Shown piece after piece: positions 57,067-64,000 of a DNA stretch of 64,000 bases; positions within the stretch are counted from its first letter, which is position 1, and every line of letters starts with the position of its first letter. Below the pieces are notes generated by a model, which was not told the DNA's origin, made no database searches, and saw only the letters and a program-made list of their open reading frames with translations. A program made the position numbers and the translations under genes. This DNA comes from Pyricularia pennisetigena (taxonomy: Eukaryota; Ascomycota; Sordariomycetes; Magnaporthales; Pyriculariaceae). The DNA is taken from the NCBI RefSeq assembly GCF_004337985.1, contig NW_021940920.1:1906549-1970548 (forward strand), written 5' to 3'.

Positions 57067-59365
57067 TATTAATATGGACGATAATTATAACGAACCTGCC
57101 CCGGATTTGGATAACCGCCAATTGCAAACTCCTTTAGCATTTTTTAAACCATTTACCAACGCATTATCCCCGCCATTAAAGGACCCCAAAAACCGGCCTT
57201 TTGTACTATAACCGGAAATTATTATTAACCCGGCACCCGCGCCATTAAATAGGCCGTCCGCACCCCGTATATATAAAACCACTACCGTTCGGGCTGCTAA
57301 AATTAACTTTATTTCGGTATCGCGGACGTAACCCAAACCTAATTCGACGTTAAATAATAAACCAATAAATTTCGTATAACCCGAATATTATTTCCCATTG
57401 CATAAAAACACGGATTTTTTAAATTGTTTACCCGTCCCGTTATGGAAAAATTTTTAATTGGGTGAAAACCAATCCGTATCGGCGATAATTATTATAATTT
57501 GGCGCAGGGTAGGGAATACAAATATTGCTAAAATAATTCGTATTAAACCCTATTTAGGTTATATTAACTGTTTTAAAATTAATAATAATATTAACCCGCC
57601 CGCCTAATTCGGTCGCGGAAATAATATTTTCCGTAATACGAACGAAACCCTAATCGCTTAAACCCTTAAACGTTTTTAATCTGTTGCTGGTATCGCCGTA
57701 GCAAAAGCACGCGTTAATAACCAAATTTTAATATATTATTTTAACAGTAATTCGTTAAATATTAACGAGGTAATGGTCGTATTTGGCTACGAAACGACAA
57801 ATGCTTTAATATAATATATTAATATAATAGGTTAATGTTTTTTTTATTGGATTGCGATAATTATTATAATTTTTATATTAATAGATCCTGCTATTTATTA
57901 TAATGTAATAATTATTACAATTTTTTGCGGTGATACCAAATAATTACTTTTACAATGTGAGAACTGTTACAATTTGATTTTCACCCTTTTATATATTTTA
58001 TAATAACGGGTACAATTTTAATTATTAGTTAATTTATTTTTAATCGCCGACGTATTCGGGTTTTTAGCTTATTTCAAGGCAAATAATCCCGGTAAATAAA
58101 TTAAAGGTAATAAAATACCCATTTGGTAAAAAACCTTGGCCTCCGTACCGGATATATTTAACGATAGGGGTATTTAACCCATTTTCGATAATTTGGTAAA
58201 TCGGCGTCGTTTACCCCCTATCCCCTCCTTTATCCGCCAAAACGACATTAACCTCCCCGGGTTAAAAATATTCGCAAACAAATTTAAACTGGTTATAATT
58301 TCCACAATTTTCGCCACGATATTAATTTATTTGCGGATAATAACCACCGAACTTAATTTTAAAAACAGCGATTTAAAATTTAAAACCGCTAACCTTGGAT
58401 CATATATATATAGCGGTTATTTTATCGACGATTGGTTTAAAGCTTGCTAACATTTTTTTATTTTATTTTTCGCCGGCAGGGAAAAATCGTTATTAAAAAT
58501 AAAAAAGGTTTTAACGATTTTGGTGGAAATTGCCCCAATTTTTTTAAATTTAATATCGAATAATTTTCCACCCTGTTTGTTATTACCGATTATACAATTA
58601 TCGCCGAGGGCGTTATGGTTTTAAATAATTTACATTTAATATAATTTTAACATCGTTTAATTGCCCGTTCGCGAACCGATTAAATTATCGACGTCGCTAA
58701 TTTGTTTGGTTTTAACCGCGTTTGCTATAACAGGACGATAATAATATTCGCTGTCGATACCTGGTCCCGTTTTAAACTTATTAAAATCGGACGGTTGAAA
58801 AAGAAAAAAAACGTGCAAATTAAATTTAAATGCACCCATTAAATTTGTTAACATTTAAAATTATTTTTAACAATTTGTACGACGAGGGGCGGTTCCATCG
58901 TCCTGTTTTTAGCAAGTTTAAAATAAAAATTACCGAATTTTATCCCAAATTTTTTGGCGACGACCAATAAAACGATTTCTTTAATTTTATATAAACCCAA
59001 TCCACTATCGCCAATCGATTTGCTAATATAAACCGCGCAAAAAAGGAAATTTTCGAGGACGCCCGCGAAAAAATCCTAACGGTTTTTTTGGTATATTATG
59101 CGCAATTTTCCATTTTAACTAAGGGTTATTTTTGGATTAGTTATCTTTTTAATTCGGACGCGATTTAGGTTATTATAAAAGATTTGCGCTTTTTTTAAAA
59201 CATTTTGCCTGTCGACGGTTTAAATACCGATAATAAAATCGGTTTTAAATATAAAAAAATTAAGGGTAAATATTTTTGGTTTAATTGGGATATGCTTAAT
59301 GCTCCTTTTGGTCGCCATTGGCTACCCTATTAATTAATTGGTAAATTATATATATATTATCCCTA

Positions 59366-59486
59366 ATAATTGTAACTATCGTTACAATTTTGCCTTTATT
59401 TTTGTAATTATTGTTACAATCCTTCCCCTATTTTTATAATTATTGTTATAATCCCACCCCTATTTTTGTGATTATTATTACAATTT
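59366..59486. repeat. array of four near-palindromes with an exact 32-bp period
   Basis: Cores at 59372-59385 (GTAACTATCGTTAC), 59404-59417 (GTAATTATTGTTAC), 59436-59449 (ATAATTATTGTTAT) and 59468-59481 (GTGATTATTATTAC). Their centres are 32 bases apart each time, separated by CCTATTTTT-like spacers. The array sits between two coding blocks of the SNF2 relic. Confidence 0.85.
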
Positions 59487-61960
59487 TTATTTTTGTTAAA
59501 TTAACTTTTTTCGGTTTAAATACCCACACCTTGTTAAAATTGGAATAATTAGCTTTTAAAAATTGGCTATTAACCAACGAAATGGGTATAGGAAAATCGA
59601 TTATTTATTTTACGGCGATTTATATATAACATATCCGCTACCAATACGACCGATTTATCCAAAATACCGACAGATATTTTCCCATTTTAATTTTCGTCCC
59701 TGCCAACCTTGTTTCGCAAATATTTAAAAAAATAATAACCAATTTCATAATTTTCGACGTTAAATGTTATTATAGTTTAACCGAAGTATACGTTACTGAT
59801 ACCCCGCGAGCGGTTATTATTTTTACCCAAGCGCAGTTTTACAATATTTTAACCAAATTCGCCGCCCGCAAATCTAATTCCAAATTTACGGGTACGGTTA
59901 TTATTATATTTTATTCGACATTTTTAATCCGAAAAACTAAGCAATTGGACGAAATCCATAACGCGGAAAAGGTATTTAACCTATAATGTATTGATAAAAT
60001 TGCCGATTCCAATTTTTAGCAGCGCCCCCCCGACGTCGATAATTTCGACGATAATTCCGATATTGAAAATAATACCCAGGAAATGTTTTTTTGTAATAAT
60101 TATTATAATTTCGTTATATTAATATATTTGTTTAAACTAAATAATTTTGTTACGAACCGTTAACGTAAAAACGGTCGGAAGGCCAATTTTCTTACGGGCG
60201 AAAATACCAAAAATATCCGGCGTTTGGTTATATATTTATTATCCGATATTTTTTTAACGTATAATTGGAAACGAAATTTAATACCTCCGTTACCGCGAAT
60301 CGATAATATACCGCGCATTTCGCCTTATTTTTTGCATTAATCGGGGTATGGCCATTACCACGCCGATTATTAATAAAATTAAGGATATTATTGGTTTTAA
60401 TACCTTAATTTGGGACAAAATTGCGATCCTTTTCGCCCGATTTGAAAACCTGTTTTAGGAAAATATATTTACGGTCGATTATATTTGGGAAAATAATATT
60501 TATTTCGTCGTTTTTAATATCGATAAAAACACCAAAACCTTTTTATAAAAATTCGAATCGATGGGTTGGAAATGGTGGTTATTTTACGTTCGAATTTTAA
60601 ATTTTATAATTCCTACCATTATACCAAACGAAAAATCGTTAATAATTTTTAAATATACGGGCGTATTTAAAATATATAAGGGTATAGATACCGGGCTTAT
60701 TTTACCCAACGGTACCATTATTTATCCCCGTAAACGCATTCCGCCTTATAATATTATTATTAAAAAATTCCAATTTGGTCACCGTTTCGAAAACGTTATA
60801 ACGAATACCGAAGCAATTTTTAAAAATATTATTACCGCATTTATAGGCGAAAATACCGAGGATATTAATCCCGTTTTATTAGGAGTTCCCACTAATGCGG
60901 ATACTATAACTGGTAACCGCCAAACCTCGGTTTTTTTTAATATGGGTTTTATCCGTTTATTGCAATTTTTGGTAATCAATTATTTTTTTTGGTTAATAAT
61001 CCACGCCGAGGACGACACCCGGGATATTAATTCGGCGGAATTGGGTAAAATGCCAACGTTAAAAAAAATGGATTTTAAAGCCAAATACCGCAACGTCCGA
61101 CAAAGTTTTGAAAAAAGTTTATAAAAAAGAAAAACCCGTTTTAAATCGGTAATTGTGGACGTTTTAATTTAATATAACGGCGACGGTTTTTTTCACTGGG
61201 TTTATTCGAAAATTTACATTAGTCCTAAAACGTTACCTCCGTCGGGCAGGGTTAAAATAATCCATTTTATGTTAAACGAATCGCTATTTATTGCCCGCGT
61301 GGTCGAAATTTGTATAAAGGAAAAAAAAGGGTTAACGCGTCCTGGTTATAACCCCTAATCGTTAAATTTAAGCGTAAATTGATTATATAATAACAATTAT
61401 TATAATCCTTTTTTTTCCCATAATTATTATGATAATTATTACAATTTTTATATTTTTAGATTATAACAAATATTATAATAGCTGTTATTTTTCCATTTTT
61501 GTAACAATTGTGACAATTTTGAATATACCTGCTAATTCTTTTAGTTTTATTGTTTTTATTTTGGAAAAAACTAGTTTCGGTATAGTTATTATCCGATTAA
61601 GCCTGTCCCAAGCCGAACGCGATAAAACCGTTTCCGATTTCACCGATTCCAGTTCCAGTTTTAACGTTTATATCCTAAATATTAATATTTCCAGCGTTAA
61701 TTTTAATTTGCACCCCAATTATTGCACTGGTATTATTATTCCTTTAATATGGAACGCTAATATATAATTGCAAATTTGTAATCGTTTGATTCGGTTAGGT
61801 TAAAATAAACCTATTATTTGGCGCATTTTCGAAATGCGAAATACCTTTTTCGATTGGGTAAAAAATCGCATATTCCGGAAAATTAATGCCCTTTTTTCTA
61901 CTGTTCCGGCCGTTGCTAATATATAATAAATATTATTTAAATATATTATGCGTATACGTT

Positions 61961-63378
61961 TCCCCAAAGTTATCCAATTTTTAATTGTTAAATAATTTTT
62001 GGCGTATAAAATAATAGCAATTATATTTTCCTGGTTTTTTAACTATTTCGTTTGGATAATAAAACCCCCCAGCATTTTAATACTTTTTATTTTAATAGGA
62101 CGCGCCGTATGGGCGAATTTTATTTTCGCCTGGTTTTAATATTCGTATTAAATATCCCTAAATAGTTTAACGAATCAGATTTAGTGGAAAAAACGTCAAT
62201 TTTTATTTTAACGTTGGGTCCAATTTATATTAATTACTAATACCAGGAGTAAAATAATAACCGTAATACGTTTGCTAACTATATTAATCGTACATATTTA
62301 CCTTATTTCGATTTTGCTATTATAAATTAGGGGTTTGTGGTCAAATTAATAAAATAAATTAAAAATAGCGATGGATTTTACGACGAAACCGCGACCGCGC
62401 GGGTTATCGGGGCCCCAATAAGGGATTTTAATTCCTGGGTTATTAAACGCCGGGAAACCAATAAACCGTTTGAAAAAGGTATTTTTGGTAATAATAACGC
62501 CGACCTTTTGGCGGTCGTTATTCCATTTTTTCATATATCGATTTTGGCTTTAATTACGATAAATTTATATTTAATTCGTTAAAAAAACCCTGTATAATTA
62601 TTTTAAAAAAGGCTAAAAAGGAGGACGATTCGGTCCTTGGATCGTTTACCGCGACCCCAGTTCGGAAAAGGAGGCGTAACGCTGACAAACCCATTCCTAA
62701 AAAAATATTTAACGCTGTTAAGCGTTTTCGTTTTTTTAATCGGTTTGGGTTTTTTTGTTTTGCTTGTTTTCTGGGGTTTAATGCTAGGAAACTGGGGGTT
62801 TTATATATAAAATATTGTAATAATTGTCACTATTAGGATCCGGTTTAATGGATTTATTATTCGTAATTAATAGGGTATTATAATAACGGTTATTACCAGG
62901 ATTTTTTTTATTAAATTTATAATTGGCGGTGGATAAAAGATATAACTTATTTGGGTAAAAACATGGATAGGAAAAGGGTTATTTATACGGAAAATTTTGG
63001 AGAAAATTATATTTCGTTTTTTATTTTAAACCAAATTTACGATTAGTATTTGTTTATTTATATTTACTGGTTTTGCGGACGCTGTTTTACCTCCGTTATT
63101 CGCGGGTAAGGTTACCGTTATTCGTTTATTAACTCCTTTTTATAATGGAACGATCCTCGCTTTTACCCGTTTTAATTTGCGTAATTTGCCTTTTATTATT
63201 TTAAATTTTATACGCCTTTTTCGTCGGATTTTTCGTATATTCCGTCCAACAAATCTTTTTCGGTATTAATTATACCATTAATACTTAAACCGTTTATCCG
63301 GTTATATCCCTTTTTTCAATTTGCCCCTGTTTTTTCAATATCCGCCTAAAATAGCACGTTATTGGGGCGTACGATTTG
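61961..63378. other. AT-rich degraded DNA
   Basis: No intact frame. Plus-strand pieces around 62,340-62,800 look like eroded coding sequence continuing the SNF2 relic; one palindrome-like GTAATAATTGTCAC lies at about 62818. Confidence 0.4.
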
Positions 63379-63651
63379 TTAATTAAATACCTCCAATTTA
63401 TCGCCCATTAATTTTTTTAAACCCAAGTATAATAAATTAGGGCCGTCGAAATCGAAATTGGGTAATACCTCGGTTTTTTCGTTTCCCCAATTATTTTGGA
63501 ATAACAAATACATATAATGGATTATATTTTGGTTGGTTAACATTATATAATATTTGCTATTAATGCGTATACGGGCGATATTTTCCAATATTTTACGCAC
63601 CGTAATTGCGATTGGCCCCATCGTTGCACAATTTAGGAATATTTTTCGCAA
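63379..63651 (-). pseudogene. open coding remnant of an unidentified repeat gene
   Basis: Ninety codons without a stop on the minus strand in AT-rich DNA, with protein-like content (ATMGPIAITVRKILENIARI, LPNFDFDGPNLLYLGLKKL). More eroded coding sequence continues beyond its stop toward 63,100. Orientation is opposite to the RecQ and SNF2 relics. No family recognised. Confidence 0.4.
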
Positions 63652-64000
63652 ATCGTGCGTAAAATTGCGGTTATTTTTAATATTTATAACGAAACTTTTA
63701 TTAATATATTTAATTGCTAGGTTTGCCGGTTTAAATCCACTCCCGGCCGTGGTACATTTTACAAACGCTGATTTTACAATCCCGGTGCGCAGCGGCTAAT
63801 TTGCAACCTTTGGTCGTAATAACCAGGCTAAATATAGGATTTTAAGGCTATAATTTTTTATTTTGCAACCGTAAAAAAATAGGACCAATTGCGGTATTAT
63901 AGTTTCTAATATACCGTAATTTCTTTAATGGAACGCGTTTATTATTATTTATAAAAGGTTAATTATTTGTAAATAGCGGCGTTACGTGCGGACGGCGATA
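63652..64000. other. AT-rich DNA to the window edge
   Basis: Nothing further can be identified; the repeat block continues beyond the window. Confidence 0.5.

Larger units (their letters stand above)
56760..61960 (+). pseudogene. relic of an SNF2-family ATPase/helicase gene
   Basis: Plus-strand frames, broken by many stops, give an ordered SNF2 protein. The N-terminal region includes an acidic Asn/Asp-rich repeat (56,930-57,070). A Walker A equivalent NEMGIGKSIIYFTAIYI lies at about 59578-59628 and FPILIFVPANLV after it. A DEAH-box equivalent LDEIHNAEK is near 59948-59974. At 60,561-61,124 an open stretch of 187 codons continues the core. SLSQAERDKTVSDFTDSSSS (61,600-61,660), NISSVNFNLHPNYCTGIIIPLIWNANI and a degenerate IRLGQ-like motif form the helicase C-terminal lobe. 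Interruptions at 59.34-59.5 and 61.38-61.55 kb coincide with palindrome clusters and may be old introns. Confidence 0.65.

Overview
The window reads as nuclear DNA of a filamentous ascomycete, most likely a Sordariomycete of the Magnaporthe/Pyricularia type. Genes are interrupted by short introns (about 55-100 bp) with GT...CTRAC...AG signals. Products are typical of such fungi: COP9 signalosome subunit 2, mannitol 2-dehydrogenase, a Dal5-type permease, a class III chitinase and small secreted proteins. The right quarter is a very AT-rich block of transposon and helicase relics with the look of repeat-induced point mutation (RIP). The species assignment is inference from content; no sequence search was run. 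Intron positions are my own readings of splice signals and frames.

Layout. 1-716: 3' end of a CSN2 gene, then about 5 kb with no gene. 6001-8653: otubain-like (OTU, C65) deubiquitinase with a frame break just before the catalytic cysteine. 9246-11504 (-): AAA+ ATPase, divergent from 12664-14427 (+): four-exon ACS/Dal5-type MFS transporter. 14969-17048 (-): eight-exon PLP-dependent Aro8/aminoadipate-type aminotransferase with a 12-nt micro-exon and a 62-A intronic run. 19262-21835 (-): low-complexity-rich DUF1479 (YbiU-like) protein. 25756-28349 (+): secreted seven-exon M28 glutamate carboxypeptidase-like peptidase. 30433-32013 (+): GH18 class III chitinase with a CBM1-like tail. 33202-34710 (+): mannitol 2-dehydrogenase.

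35.5-40.2 kb is a small-secreted-protein locus. Two paralogous cysteine-containing secreted proteins (both -) share promoter and C-terminal motifs and resemble MAX-type effectors in size and pattern. There is also a knottin-like six-cysteine peptide gene, a diverged inverted repeat of about 185 bp bracketing 3.5 kb, a 65-bp tandem duplication and what looks like a decayed third paralogue. 40.4-42 kb holds relics of an isopenicillin N synthase-like oxygenase and an FSH1-type serine hydrolase, hinting at a decayed metabolic gene cluster. 44.3-47 kb has a secreted DUF7029-like protein and an orphan 320-residue gene. A Pro/Gly/Met-repeat gene is cut at 48,057, where two Ns and a C-run mark the switch into the AT-rich block.

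48.2-64 kb: relics of a Ty1/copia gag-protease-integrase, a RecQ-like helicase and an SNF2-family ATPase, all with many in-frame stops. The same block carries a 184-bp tandem duplication, a non-degraded hairpin island inserted into the copia relic, and a dispersed family of GTAACAATTGTTAC-like palindromes, four of them in an exact 32-bp array. RecQ and SNF2 relics in AT-rich DNA next to candidate effectors suggest a subtelomeric or accessory compartment. No telomere repeat, tRNA, rRNA or CRISPR array was seen.
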